Shown one piece after another: positions 43,610-52,686 of a DNA stretch of 64,000 nt (position 1 is the first letter of the stretch; every line of letters begins with the position of its first letter). The notes under the pieces are model-generated. The model ran no database searches, was not told the origin of the DNA, and saw nothing but the letters and a program-made list of their open reading frames with translations. Position numbers and translations under genes: made by a program. Origin of the DNA: Georgenia daeguensis (GTDB lineage Bacteria; Actinomycetota; Actinomycetes; Actinomycetales; Actinomycetaceae); NCBI RefSeq assembly GCF_039537705.1, contig NZ_BAABBA010000001.1, positions 62,001 through 126,000 of the forward strand. Reading direction: 5' to 3'.

Positions 43610-44068
43610 GTGACCGGGACTCGTCACCGCACCAACGTGTGGGGCCGCAGGGCGGGCGCCGTCGCCGCCACCGTCGCCGCGCTCGGCATCGCGACCGCGA
43701 CCACCGCCTCGGCGCACCACTGCTACAAGATCGACTGGAACGACAGCGCGCGCGAGCAGCTCGCCAAGAACCGCACCGCGTGGATGCCCCTCTCCGACCT
43801 CGGCGCGATGATTATCGCCGCCCCGGTGGAGATGGGCGGCTACGGCCGGCCGGACTGCACGGCGTCGGCGGACGCCGCCGTCGCCGCCTGGATGGCGGAG
43901 ACCGGCACGACCGACGAGCCGCTCATCCACTCGAAGGCGACGGTCGGGTCCGGCGCGGCCTATCAGGGCAAGGCCCCCAAGGGCTTCGCCTACCTGAGCG
44001 ACGCCGACTTCGGCGTCCTCGTCATGGCGATCGACGCCGACCTCGCGCAGACCTGCGACGGCTTCTAG
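43610..44068 (+). CDS. small secreted protein of unknown function
   Basis: A 152-residue protein with an Ala-rich signal peptide (residues 1-36, cleavage after TASA) and no lipobox. The mature part starts AHHCYKIDWNDSAREQLAKN and has three Cys; GYGRPDCTASADAAVAAWMA and LAQTCDGF at the end. I do not recognise the family. The GTG start is supported by AGGAGGATCCC. Flanked by a regulatory dyad upstream and a strong terminator downstream, so it is an independent and probably well-expressed unit. Confidence 0.85.
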   Translation: MTGTRHRTNVWGRRAGAVAATVAALGIATATTASAHHCYKIDWNDSAREQLAKNRTAWMPLSDLGAMIIAAPVEMGGYGRPDCTASADAAVAAWMAETGTTDEPLIHSKATVGSGAAYQGKAPKGFAYLSDADFGVLVMAIDADLAQTCDGF

Positions 44069-44155
44069 CTGCTCGAACCACCGGCCCAGGCCGGTCGGGC
44101 TCTGAGGGATCCCCGCCCAACCCAACCCCCCACCAGGCGGGTCCCGAGAAGCCCT

Positions 44156-44209
44156 GACGGGCGGCCGCCGCGCGCCAGATCCGCGCGCGGGGGCCGCCCG
44201 TCTCTCTTT
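44156..44209. terminator. rho-independent terminator
   Basis: GACGGGCGGCC (44156-44166) pairs perfectly with GGCCGCCCGTC (44192-44202), followed by TCTCTTT. It ends the secreted-protein gene, just before the convergent dehydrogenase gene. Confidence 0.88.
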
Positions 44210-44219
44210 GACCCGTGCG

Positions 44220-45161
44220 TCAGGGGGCGACGACGTTGCGCAACTGCCCGCCCGCACGCAGCGCGGCGAGGTTCTCCGCGACCAGCTCGTCCGCCCCGAC
44301 CGGCCGCCCGCCCGCGGCGTGCGGGGTGATCAGCAGGTTGGGCAGGTCCCACAGCGGGGAGTCCGCGGGCAGCGGCTCGACCGCGGTCACGTCGACGGCG
44401 GCGCCGGCGATGCCGCCGGAGCGCAGGGCGCTGGCAAGGGCGTCCTCGTCGACCGTGGTGCCCCGGCCGACGTTGACGACGAACGCGTGGGAGGGGAGCG
44501 CGGCCAGCCGGTCGGCGTCCAGGGCTCGCTCCGTCTGCGGCGTGGCGGGAAGGATCATGATCAGCACGTCGGTGCCTGCCAGCTCGGCGTCCAGGTCCTC
44601 CTCGGCGACGACGTCGAACCCGTCCCGCCGGCCCGCCGTGCGCGCCACCCCGCGGACCTGCGCCCCGAGGCCACGGAGCAGCGGGGCCAGGTTGCGCCCG
44701 ATGTTGCCGAAACCCCACACGAGCACCCGGGCGCCGATGAGCGAGGTGACCGCGCCGTCGGGCCGCAGCGGCTGGATGCCGCCGATCTCGTCGGCCCACC
44801 GGTGCTCGGCCTGCGCCGCGGCGGACTGCGGCAGCCGACGGAGGAGCGCGAGGGTCAGCGCCAGGGCGTGCTCGGTCACCGTCGCGTCGTGGAGGCCGAC
44901 GCCTGAGGTGACGACCACCTCGGGTGGGAATCCCGCCGACAGCACGGCGTCCGGCCCGGCGGCCAGGGTCTGCACCCAGCGCAGGTTCGGCATCCGGCCG
45001 GCGACGGCTGCGAGGTCCTCCGCGCGGTTGCCCCACACCACCAGCGCCTCGGCGTCGAGGTGCTCCTCGGGCACCGGGGCGGCCGCGTCGTAGACGACGG
45101 CGGAGACCTCCTCGGGCAGCGGCGGTGCGAGCGGGACGGAGCTGGGCAGCAGGATCTTCAT
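44220..45161 (-). CDS. D-isomer-specific 2-hydroxyacid dehydrogenase
   Basis: A 313-residue NAD-dependent dehydrogenase. The nucleotide motif is VLVWGFGNIGRNLAPLLRGL, catalytic Arg in NVGRGTTVDEDAL, Glu in VTAVEPLPADSPLWDLPN and His in LLITPHAAGGRP. The short N-terminal domain fits the GhrA/phosphoglycerate dehydrogenase-like group; substrate undetermined. ATG 45161 has GAGGAG upstream. Confidence 0.93.
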   Translation of the reverse strand: MKILLPSSVPLAPPLPEEVSAVVYDAAAPVPEEHLDAEALVVWGNRAEDLAAVAGRMPNLRWVQTLAAGPDAVLSAGFPPEVVVTSGVGLHDATVTEHALALTLALLRRLPQSAAAQAEHRWADEIGGIQPLRPDGAVTSLIGARVLVWGFGNIGRNLAPLLRGLGAQVRGVARTAGRRDGFDVVAEEDLDAELAGTDVLIMILPATPQTERALDADRLAALPSHAFVVNVGRGTTVDEDALASALRSGGIAGAAVDVTAVEPLPADSPLWDLPNLLITPHAAGGRPVGADELVAENLAALRAGGQLRNVVAP

Positions 45162-45260
45162 GGTTCTCCTCGGGGGTGGGCCTCTGGCAGCCTAACTGCG
45201 CGGAGCGGCGGCCTCCGACGGCGCGGGACGGGTCCATGGCGTGCGCCCTGAAGGTGAGGG

Positions 45261-45340
45261 TCGCGTCCGTGCGGCGGAGGTCGCGCCCGTGCGGCGGGGG
45301 TCGCGCCCGTGCGGCGGAGGTCGCGCCCGCGCGGCGGGGG
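45261..45340. repeat. four 20-bp tandem repeats
   Basis: Exact 20-bp period: units at 45261, 45281, 45301 and 45321, all of the form TCGCGYCCGYGCGGCGGRGG, with GGAGG and GGGGG alternating at the end. They sit directly after the stop of the LuxR-type gene (45344). Confidence 0.95.
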
Positions 45341-45343
45341 CGG

Positions 45344-46213
45344 CTACCGTCCGGCCGTGCTGGGGGAGGGCCGGACGGCGACGGCCGGCACCCCCGTCTT
45401 CCCGCTCCCGCGCGCCGGGCCGCCGTGGGAGCCGCCGAGGGTCACCGTCGGGCCGACGGGCAGCAGGCCCGCCCGCTGCGCCTCGAGCACGGCCGAGAGG
45501 CGGTCCACGGCTCCGAGCTTGCGGTAGAGGTTCTCCTGGTGCTTGTGCACGGTGCGCGGCGAGATGGCCAGCCTGGCGGCAATACCCTCAGCGGTGCTGC
45601 CGCCGGCGATGCCCTGCAGGACGAGCCGCTCCCGCGGGGTCAGCGCGGGGGCCGTGGCCACCGTGCGGGCCGTCGCCTCGATCCGGGCCAGGAGGGCGAT
45701 GTGCCGGTCCAGCCCCCCGAGCATCGGCTGGAGCAGCTCCGCCGCCTCCCGCTCCGCCGGTCCGACCGGGTGGTCCGCGACGAGGGCGAACACCTCGCCC
45801 GGACCGCCGGGCATCGGCACGGCGAGCTGGTGGACGGTCAGGCCCAGGGCCTCGATCAACTCCCGCGTGCCGCCCGAGAGCGGCCGGCCGGCGGCCACGG
45901 CGTCGCTGAGCGTCACCGGGACGGTCGGCCGGTCGTGGACGAGGTGCGCGACGAGCGGGTGCTCCTCGACCCTGGCGAGCGCCTCGGGCCAGGAACGCAG
46001 CGTGCCTGCGACACCTGGCTGCGCGACGGCGTCGGGCCCGTACCGCGCGACCGGGGTGCCGGTCGGGCCCGACACGGTGCGGACGACGAAGAACGCGTCG
46101 AACTCCTCCGACAGCGCGCGCACGAGCCGGCCGTGCGCGGTGCGCGCGTCAGGTGCGGCGAGGACGTCCGCGCTGACGTCCATCCAGCGAAGCGCGCGGC
46201 TGATCGCGCCCAT
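45344..46213 (-). CDS. LuxR-family regulator with GAF/PAS-like N-terminus
   Basis: A 289-residue protein ending in a LuxR/GerE HTH: TPRERLVLQGIAGGSTAEGI, AARLAISPRTVHKHQENLYR, KLGAVDRLSAVLEAQRAGLL, which covers all four helices and the recognition-helix TVHKH pattern. The first 190 residues have no receiver Asp triad and may be a ligand-sensing domain. ATG 46213. The last 30 residues after the HTH are Gly/Pro-rich. Confidence 0.9.
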   Translation of the reverse strand: MGAISRALRWMDVSADVLAAPDARTAHGRLVRALSEEFDAFFVVRTVSGPTGTPVARYGPDAVAQPGVAGTLRSWPEALARVEEHPLVAHLVHDRPTVPVTLSDAVAAGRPLSGGTRELIEALGLTVHQLAVPMPGGPGEVFALVADHPVGPAEREAAELLQPMLGGLDRHIALLARIEATARTVATAPALTPRERLVLQGIAGGSTAEGIAARLAISPRTVHKHQENLYRKLGAVDRLSAVLEAQRAGLLPVGPTVTLGGSHGGPARGSGKTGVPAVAVRPSPSTAGR

Positions 46214-46276
46214 CGTGCCTCCCAGGCCCCGTCAGGAGGCTCAGGCTAGCGACGGCGCGCGAGGTTTGGGACGGTT

Positions 46277-46897
46277 TCAGCCCTGGTCGCGCCAGCGGCG
46301 GACCGCCAGGGCGACGACAGCGCCGGCCACCGCGACGGCCATCAGGATCACGAGCCAGGCCGGCACGCCCGAGGGGATCCCGCCCACGCCCTCGTCCGCG
46401 TCCGCGGTCGCCGTCGCGTCGGGTGCGGTCGCGTCGTCGGGCGTCGTCAGCTGGTCCGGGGAGGCGGTGGCCGCAGGCTGGGACGGCGCAGCGGGGGGCT
46501 CCGACGTCGTCACCGGCGCCGGCTGGGCCACGGAGAAGGAGAGCTCGCCGCCGATCCGGTGACCGTCGGAGGAGACCACGGACCACGTCACCGCGTACTG
46601 CCCGCCAGCGAGGTCGGGGAGGTCGAGGGTGGCGGTGGTGCCGTCGATCGCCGGCGAGCCCTCCGCCACGGTGGCGCCGGCGGCGTCGGTGACGACGACG
46701 GCCTGGGCGCTGTCCAGCAGCCCGTTGTTGAACGTCAGGACGAGCTCGTCCGGGGCGGCCTCCAGCTGAGCCCCGTCCGCCGGCTGGGACCCGGTGAGGG
46801 CGTCGTGCGCGCGCGCGGGAGCGGCGAGCACCGCCACGGCCAGGAGGATCGTGAGCAGGGGCAGCAGGAGGGCACGGCGGGCGGCGCTGGTTGACAC
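46277..46897 (-). CDS. CopC-domain copper-resistance protein with C-terminal anchor
   Basis: A 206-residue secreted protein: signal peptide (residues 1-30, ending ARA), mature N-terminus HDALTGSQPADGAQLEAAPD with the Cu(II)-binding His at position 1, and VVSSDGHRIGGELSFSVAQP carrying the second His. A Thr/Ala/Pro linker leads to one C-terminal membrane helix (WLVILMAVAVAGAVVALAVR). The fused CopD of YcnJ-type proteins is absent. GTG 46897. Probably binds copper at the membrane exterior. Confidence 0.92.
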   Translation of the reverse strand: MSTSAARRALLLPLLTILLAVAVLAAPARAHDALTGSQPADGAQLEAAPDELVLTFNNGLLDSAQAVVVTDAAGATVAEGSPAIDGTTATLDLPDLAGGQYAVTWSVVSSDGHRIGGELSFSVAQPAPVTTSEPPAAPSQPAATASPDQLTTPDDATAPDATATADADEGVGGIPSGVPAWLVILMAVAVAGAVVALAVRRWRDQG

Positions 46898-46985
46898 CCG
46901 GCCACCATAGGCCGCGGTGGTGCGCCGCCGGAAAACCGGTGCTCCCCACCGCGAGAAGGAGGCTCCGCGCCGGCGGCCAGGCCCG

Positions 46986-48476
46986 TCACCCCGTCCGGTC
47001 GGCCACCTGGAAGCCGTCAACGTCGACCACCACCTCGTACGACGTGCCGGGATGGCGGCTCTCGGCGAGGGCCGCCGCGTCGGTCACCAGGTCGGGCCAG
47101 GTCCGGCCCTGGGTGTCGAGCACCACATGGTCCGGGGCCGGGTTGCCGTGGTTCCCGACCCAGTACACCTGCGCCCGGGGCACGAGGTAGGCCATGAGGT
47201 AGATGTCGGACTCCACCGTGCTGCCCGGCTCGACCGCCGCCAGGGCGGCTCGGGCGCCCTCGGCCCGGGGTGACGGACGGTAGGTGGCGGGGTCCGCAAG
47301 CCGGGCGATCGGCGTCTGCGGCGTCATGCCCAGCGTCGTCGCCAGGGCGAGGGCGACGGCGGCGTCCGCCCAGCGGGGACGGGACAGCGACGGCCTGGCT
47401 GGGTCGACCTCGCGGTCCACGGCGTCCGCCGGACCGGCGGGCGCGCGCCGGCGGGCGGCCGGGCCGGCGGGCGCGCGTCGGCGGGCGGCCGGGCCCGCCA
47501 CGGCGTCCAGCAGCGCCGCGGTCGCCACGGGCATGAGCACCGCCGAGTAGTGCCAGTCCCAGCCCCAGTAGTGCTCGACGTTGCCGACGAAGCGCCACGC
47601 GAGGGTCGGCACCCACAGCCACACCAGCGGCGAGCGGACCCCGACCACGCCGGCGGCCAGGACGAGGAGCAGGAGCGTCACGTACTTCTCGGCGGGGACG
47701 AAGGCGCCCAGGAGCGCGCTCAGCAGCCCGGGCTGCTCCTCGGTGCCCACACGGTCGTAGTAGTCGTACGTCCCGTCCGGGTTCAGCGCCGGCAGGATGA
47801 CGCCGATCGTGAGCACGAACCACGCCGCGCCCCACACGGCGAGCCCGGCACCGAGCCGGGAGGCGCCGCGCCACCAGAGCACCAGTCCGAGCGCCGCGAC
47901 CGTCAGGCCGAGGTCCTCCTTGACCAGCACGAGCGGCGCCGCCCAGAGCGCGCACGCCCACCACCGGCCGCGCAGGAACGCGGTGAGGGACAGCGCGAGC
48001 AGCGGGACCGCGAAGGCGATCTCGTGGAACTGCGCCGCGACGGCGCCCTGCAGTCCCCAGCTGAACGCGTACGCCACCCCGACCGCCGTGCCGCGCGGCC
48101 GGCCCAGCAGGTCGCGGGCCACGGCCGTGAGCGGGACCGCCGACAGGGCGATGAGCACCGCCTGGACCACCAGCAGCGTGAGGCCGGAGGGAAAGAGCCG
48201 GTAGACCGGGCCGAGCAGCGCGAGCAGGGGGTGGAAGTGGTCACCGAGGAGGTTGAACCCCTCGCCCTTGATCGTCACGACCGGCGGCTCGAGGCCGGCG
48301 TACGCCTGGGCGAGCTGGGTGAAGATGCCGAGGTCCCAGGACGGCACCTCGAGCAGGCGCCACTGCGTCACGGCGAAGGCGACGTAGACGGCGGCGGCGA
48401 CGGCGGAGACGAGCCAGGGGACCCACCCGGCGCGGGCGGGGCGAGCCGTGACGGAGCGGCCCCGGACGTGCGCCAT
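46986..48476 (-). CDS. DUF2079 polytopic membrane protein
   Basis: A 496-residue membrane protein with about ten helices. WDLGIFTQLAQAYAGLEPPV and NLLGDHFHPLLALLGPVYRL near the N-terminus are the DUF2079 hallmark, and FHEIAFAVPLLALSLTAFLR and WDWHYSAVLMPVATAALLDA follow; the fold resembles glycosyltransferase family 39/GT-C enzymes. ATG 48476 has GGGAG upstream. The ARRRAPAGP loop (about residues 332-352) is duplicated by a 30-bp in-frame repeat. Confidence 0.9.
   Translation of the reverse strand: MAHVRGRSVTARPARAGWVPWLVSAVAAAVYVAFAVTQWRLLEVPSWDLGIFTQLAQAYAGLEPPVVTIKGEGFNLLGDHFHPLLALLGPVYRLFPSGLTLLVVQAVLIALSAVPLTAVARDLLGRPRGTAVGVAYAFSWGLQGAVAAQFHEIAFAVPLLALSLTAFLRGRWWACALWAAPLVLVKEDLGLTVAALGLVLWWRGASRLGAGLAVWGAAWFVLTIGVILPALNPDGTYDYYDRVGTEEQPGLLSALLGAFVPAEKYVTLLLLVLAAGVVGVRSPLVWLWVPTLAWRFVGNVEHYWGWDWHYSAVLMPVATAALLDAVAGPAARRRAPAGPAARRRAPAGPADAVDREVDPARPSLSRPRWADAAVALALATTLGMTPQTPIARLADPATYRPSPRAEGARAALAAVEPGSTVESDIYLMAYLVPRAQVYWVGNHGNPAPDHVVLDTQGRTWPDLVTDAAALAESRHPGTSYEVVVDVDGFQVADRTG
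47431..47490. repeat. 30-bp in-frame tandem duplication inside the DUF2079 gene
   Basis: Units 47431-47460 and 47461-47490 differ at two positions. They encode AGPAARRRAP-like copies in a loop between helices. Confidence 0.9.
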
Positions 48477-48557
48477 CCCGACTCCCACCGAACGTCCCCT
48501 CCGCCTGCCGCCCTCCAGCGTCCGCGCCACAGTAACCCGTGGTGCACGCGACGCTGC

Positions 48558-48650
48558 GGGAACAGTGCTGCGGCGCCGCATGCCGGAACGGTGCCCCGCC
48601 GCCCGCCTGGGGAAACGGTGCCTGAGCGCCCGCCCGGGGAACGGGTCCCC
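48558..48650. repeat. imperfect ~27-bp repeats after the 48681 gene
   Basis: GAACAGTGC, GAACGGTGC and AAACGGTGC recur about every 27 bp with GC-rich spacers. The block lies 3' of the gene ending at 48681 and upstream of the DUF2079 gene start. Confidence 0.6.
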
Positions 48651-48680
48651 GTGACGATGCGCCCCGGCAGGCCGGGCCGG

Positions 48681-49964
48681 CTACGGCGTCGGCAGGTCCA
48701 CCCGGGCGCCGGTGCCCTCGTCCGAGGCGTGCACCTCCAGCGTGGCGGGCACGGTCCCCGGGGGAACGTCGAAGACGATCACGCCCTCCGCGCTCTCGCC
48801 CGCGTCGAGCTCGGCGAACCACAGCCGGTTGCCGTCGACCGCCATGGCCGCCCGGGCGTCGGGCTCGTGGGCGCCCCCGGTGGGGTCGAGCAGCCGCTGG
48901 TCGATGTCGAGGAAGTAGGACGGTCCCGGCTGCGTGGCCGTCACGCGCAGGCGCACGACGACGAACTCGCCCTCCGCCGTCGCCGCCGCGGTCGCTCCCG
49001 CCAGCTCGCCGAGGCCCGCCGACACCCCGAGCACCTCCACCTCGAACGGCCCCTCGGACACCGTCGTGCCCACCGCGACCTCGCCGGGCGGCGGCGTCAC
49101 GGCGGTGGGGGAGGGGAGCGGGTCGGGTGTCGGCCCGGGCGTCCCGGGCGCGGCCGGGCGGGGCGGGACGGTCGGGCCGGGATCCGCCGTCGTCGGGCCG
49201 TCGTCGCGCGCGTGCTGCGTGCCGACGACGACGCCGACTCCCACCACCACGAGCGCCGCGAGCCACGCCGCCGTCCGCCGTCGTCGCTGGGAGGGCGAGC
49301 CGTCGCTCCCCCTATGGCCGTATGCCGCCGCCCGGCGTCCTCGCTGGGAGCGCGAGCCTTCGCTCCCCGTGCGGCCGGCGAGGCCGGCGGAGCTCGGTGA
49401 CGCGCCCCCGCCGGCTGAGCCGCCCGCGACGCCGAAGCCTCCTGTCCCGCCCGGGACCACGGTGATCCCGCGCCCCGCGCCAGCCCCTGCGGCAGCCGCA
49501 GCCGCAGCTGCGCCGTCGCCCGGCGGCTGGGCGCCGCCCGCTCCCGAGCGCCGCCCCTTCCTGCGACTCTCCCCGCGGGGGCCGTGCCGACGACCGGAGA
49601 GACTCCGGCGCCCCGGCCGCCGCAGACGGGACCGGTCCACGCTGCCCGGCTCGTAGAAGTCCTCGTAGCCCGTGGTCGGGCCAGCCGGCGGCGCTGCGAC
49701 GGGGCCAGCCACGGCCTCGACCCCGGCGCGCCCAGGCGCTCCGCCGGTTCCGCCGTCGGCGAGCCACGAACCAGCGTCCGGTGCGGAGGGCGGTGGTGCG
49801 GGGACCTCGCCGTACGGATTGGTGACGTGGCCGGGCAGCGACGCCGGGGCGTACGGCTCCGCCTCGGTGGGGGTGTCGGTGTAGGGGTCGCCGGTGAAGA
49901 CGGCCGCCTCGCCGTCGGCGCGTCCGAACTGGCCGGGGAACCAGGGTGGGCGCGGCCCGCTCAC
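48681..49964 (-). CDS. membrane-anchored protein with DUF4352-like extracellular domain
   Basis: A 427-residue protein. Residues 1-230 are low complexity (Pro, Gly, Ala, Arg), including two related 15-residue segments (GSEGSRSQRGRRAAA and GSDGSPSQRRRRTAA) from a DNA duplication near 49270-49380. One membrane helix (WLAALVVVGVGVVVG) is followed by an acidic, beta-rich domain (EGPFEVEVLGVSAGLGELAG; EFVVVRLRVTATQPGPSYFL; WFAELDAGESAEGVIVFDVP) that fits DUF4352/telokin-like lipoproteins. The GTG start lies 13 bp after the stop of the pseudokinase-flippase gene, so the two are one operon. Confidence 0.82.
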   Translation of the reverse strand: MSGPRPPWFPGQFGRADGEAAVFTGDPYTDTPTEAEPYAPASLPGHVTNPYGEVPAPPPSAPDAGSWLADGGTGGAPGRAGVEAVAGPVAAPPAGPTTGYEDFYEPGSVDRSRLRRPGRRSLSGRRHGPRGESRRKGRRSGAGGAQPPGDGAAAAAAAAGAGAGRGITVVPGGTGGFGVAGGSAGGGASPSSAGLAGRTGSEGSRSQRGRRAAAYGHRGSDGSPSQRRRRTAAWLAALVVVGVGVVVGTQHARDDGPTTADPGPTVPPRPAAPGTPGPTPDPLPSPTAVTPPPGEVAVGTTVSEGPFEVEVLGVSAGLGELAGATAAATAEGEFVVVRLRVTATQPGPSYFLDIDQRLLDPTGGAHEPDARAAMAVDGNRLWFAELDAGESAEGVIVFDVPPGTVPATLEVHASDEGTGARVDLPTP

Positions 49965-49977
49965 GCGGCGTCCGGAG

Positions 49978-52686
49978 TCACAGGGCGTCCTTGTGCTGGA
50001 GGTAGCGCAGTGCCGCCCAGCCCAGCGGGACGCGGCCCCAGAAGGTCAGGAGGCGGAAGAGGATCGCCACGGACACGGCCGTTGCGGCCGGGATGCCGGC
50101 CAGCGTCAGCCCGGCCGTAAGGGCCGCCTCGACCGGGCCGATGCCGCCGGGGGAGGGAACCACCGCGCCGATGGAGTTCGACGCGAGGTAGGTGATGGCG
50201 AGGTTGGTGAGCGGGAGCGTGTACCCGAAGGCCGCCAGCGACGCCCCGAAGGCGGCGACGTACCCGGCGGTCATGATGAGGTTGCCGGCGATCCCCATGA
50301 CGAGCCGGCGCGGGTTCGACACCACCCACACCACGCGGGGCCAGACCTGCTGCAGCGTCGGCGCGACCTTCTCCCACACCCACGCGCGCACCGCCGGGAC
50401 GAGGAGGACCACGACGATCGTCACCAGCACCATCGCGACGGCGAGGATCACCGAGCCCGACGGCGCGCTCAGCGTGCCCGCCGAGCCCGTCAGCAGCGCG
50501 ACCGCCGCGAGCAGCAGCACCGTGGTGATGAACTGCGAGAGCTGCACCAGGCCGACGGTGGCGACCGCGAGCGGCGTGGAGATGCGCGCCTTGTTCAGGA
50601 AGCGCAGGTTCAGGGCGGCCGGTCCGATGCCCGCGGGGGCGACGAGCGACACCACCGAGGCCGCCACCTGCACCAGGGTCGTGCGCCACAGGCCGAGGCG
50701 CTCGGGCGCGAACGCCGCGAGCCCCATCGCCGACCCGACGTAGGTGAGCAGCCCCATGCCGAACGCCACGAAGATCCAGACCGGGTTGGCCGCCGCGACG
50801 GCCGCGGTGACCTCCTCGATGTTCAGCCAGGACAGCAGCGCCCACACCGCCACCACCGCCACGGTCAGCGTGACGACCGTGCGCACGGAGAACCGGTTGA
50901 GCTGCAGCGGCGCGACGTCGGCGCGGGGGATGAGCTCGACCAGCTCCTCGCGCAGGGTGGCCAGCAGGTCCTTGAGGTTCGAGGCGGCGGCGCGGGTGGT
51001 GGCGGGCAGGGCCACCGGCTGCAGGAGCGGAGCCATCGACGCGAGCTGGTCGCGGGTCAGCACGCGGGCGGCGGACGCCAGCGCGCGCTCGGTGCCCACC
51101 AGGACGGCGAGCATGGCGAGCAGCTGCGCCAGGTCGATGCGGCGGGACAGCTCGGAGGAGACGATCTCGCCGTTCTCCCAGGAGATGATCCGCACCAGGC
51201 CGGCCCGGTCGACGAGCACCGCGTCGGCGCTCAGGTCGCGGTGGGCCAGCCCCTTGGCGTGCGCGGCCCGGAGCTGGGCCCAGATCTGCTCGAGCAGGTC
51301 GTCGTCGAGCTCGTCGGGGGCGAGCTCGTCGAGGCGGCGGGCGCCCGGCACGTGCTCGTGGACGATGAGGACCGAGTCGCGGGACTCGGTGATGCCGACG
51401 AGCTCGGGCGTCCTGACCCCGGCCGCCTGGGTGGCGAACGCCATGAGCGCGGCCCGGTTGGCCGCCTCGCGCAGGGTGGTGGCGGGGCGCCGGTCGATGC
51501 CGCGCAGGCGGATGCTCTCCCACATCGAGGCCAGCACGCCCACCACGTGCCGGTCGCCGTCGAGCACCGTGACGTCGTGGCGGAGCCCCTCGGCGTCCCA
51601 GATGGCGTAGAGCCGGTGCGCCGACTCGACGTCGAGGGTCAGCACCGCCGAGGAGGAGACCTCCTGCAGGATCTGACCCGGGTCGGTGAGCGGGTCCGGG
51701 ACGATCGTGTCCCCGGTCGAGCCCTCCTGGTCGACGGCTGCGAGCAGGTCCGCCGGGGTGGCCGGCTCCGGCGGGACGGCGCCGGGACGGTGGCGTCCCA
51801 CGTCGTCGTCCGCCGCGACCCCCGACGGCTCGCGGAGCCGTTCGGTGTAGCCGATCGGCGAGGAGGTGGTCACGGTCCAGGCCTGCGCGTGGGTGCCGGT
51901 CAGCACCGGGTCCATGCGCACCACCTTGACGGGGTCCAGCCCGGCCCGCCGCAGCCCGCGCACCAGGTGCACGCCGGTGGCCCGCTCGTGCGCGACCCCC
52001 GAGGCGTACCGCATGGCCAGCCCGGCCGCGCGGCCCAGCAGGACGGCGACGAACGCGCCGGGCAGCGTCTGGTCCCCCTGCACCACCGACAGCGCCAGCA
52101 CGATCCACAGCAGGTTCCACGACCACTTCAGCATGCGGCTGTGCGAGCGGTCGCCCACGGCGGTGAGCACGCCGGCGATGCCGGCGGCGTAGACGTTCAG
52201 GCCGATGACGGTGTCGCCCTCGGAGGTGATCGTCAGGCCCTGGGTGAGGGAGGCCGGCGCGACGGTGTCGAGCAGCCAGAGCGCCCCGACGGCGAGCAGG
52301 ACGGCCGCGACGCCCGTGGCGAGCGCCTCCAGCGCGGAGCGCCAGCTGCGCCGCACCACCCGGTCCACGAGCACGACGAGCGGGACGAAGAAGGAGACCA
52401 GGCCCTCGAGGACGGTGACCGGGATGAGGAGCACCTGGCGCAGCACGTTCGCGACGGCGGACTGGACGTCCTCGGTCACCCCCTGCGTGGTGGCGTGGGC
52501 GTAGACCGCCAGCACGAGGACGAAGCCGATGCCGAGCAGCGAGGCGACGAGGGCGAGCAGGTCGCCCGGCCGGCGCACGCGCGTCTGCGGGGCGTCGACC
52601 AGCAGCACCTCACGCCTCGGCGGCACGTCCTCCACCGGGGCTGTCGCGGGCATCGTGGCGCCGCCGTCCCCCGGATGCAGGCTCAT
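49978..52686 (-). CDS. pseudokinase-flippase fusion (lysylphosphatidylglycerol-synthase-TM family)
   Basis: A 902-residue membrane protein. N-terminal helices (residues 38-240) are followed by a cytoplasmic kinase-like domain (about 260-560) and a C-terminal flippase-type domain of the LPG_synthase_TM (YbhN) family (about 570-890; AAFGASLAAFGYTLPLTNLA, SNSIGAVVPSPGGIGPVEAA). In the kinase domain the catalytic loop is HRDLSADAVLVD (His482), where the Mg-binding Asn is Ala, and DFG is replaced by ISWENGE, so it is probably a pseudokinase. The family may move lipids or glycolipids. ATG 52686 lacks a clear ribosome binding site. Confidence 0.87.
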   Translation of the reverse strand: MSLHPGDGGATMPATAPVEDVPPRREVLLVDAPQTRVRRPGDLLALVASLLGIGFVLVLAVYAHATTQGVTEDVQSAVANVLRQVLLIPVTVLEGLVSFFVPLVVLVDRVVRRSWRSALEALATGVAAVLLAVGALWLLDTVAPASLTQGLTITSEGDTVIGLNVYAAGIAGVLTAVGDRSHSRMLKWSWNLLWIVLALSVVQGDQTLPGAFVAVLLGRAAGLAMRYASGVAHERATGVHLVRGLRRAGLDPVKVVRMDPVLTGTHAQAWTVTTSSPIGYTERLREPSGVAADDDVGRHRPGAVPPEPATPADLLAAVDQEGSTGDTIVPDPLTDPGQILQEVSSSAVLTLDVESAHRLYAIWDAEGLRHDVTVLDGDRHVVGVLASMWESIRLRGIDRRPATTLREAANRAALMAFATQAAGVRTPELVGITESRDSVLIVHEHVPGARRLDELAPDELDDDLLEQIWAQLRAAHAKGLAHRDLSADAVLVDRAGLVRIISWENGEIVSSELSRRIDLAQLLAMLAVLVGTERALASAARVLTRDQLASMAPLLQPVALPATTRAAASNLKDLLATLREELVELIPRADVAPLQLNRFSVRTVVTLTVAVVAVWALLSWLNIEEVTAAVAAANPVWIFVAFGMGLLTYVGSAMGLAAFAPERLGLWRTTLVQVAASVVSLVAPAGIGPAALNLRFLNKARISTPLAVATVGLVQLSQFITTVLLLAAVALLTGSAGTLSAPSGSVILAVAMVLVTIVVVLLVPAVRAWVWEKVAPTLQQVWPRVVWVVSNPRRLVMGIAGNLIMTAGYVAAFGASLAAFGYTLPLTNLAITYLASNSIGAVVPSPGGIGPVEAALTAGLTLAGIPAATAVSVAILFRLLTFWGRVPLGWAALRYLQHKDAL

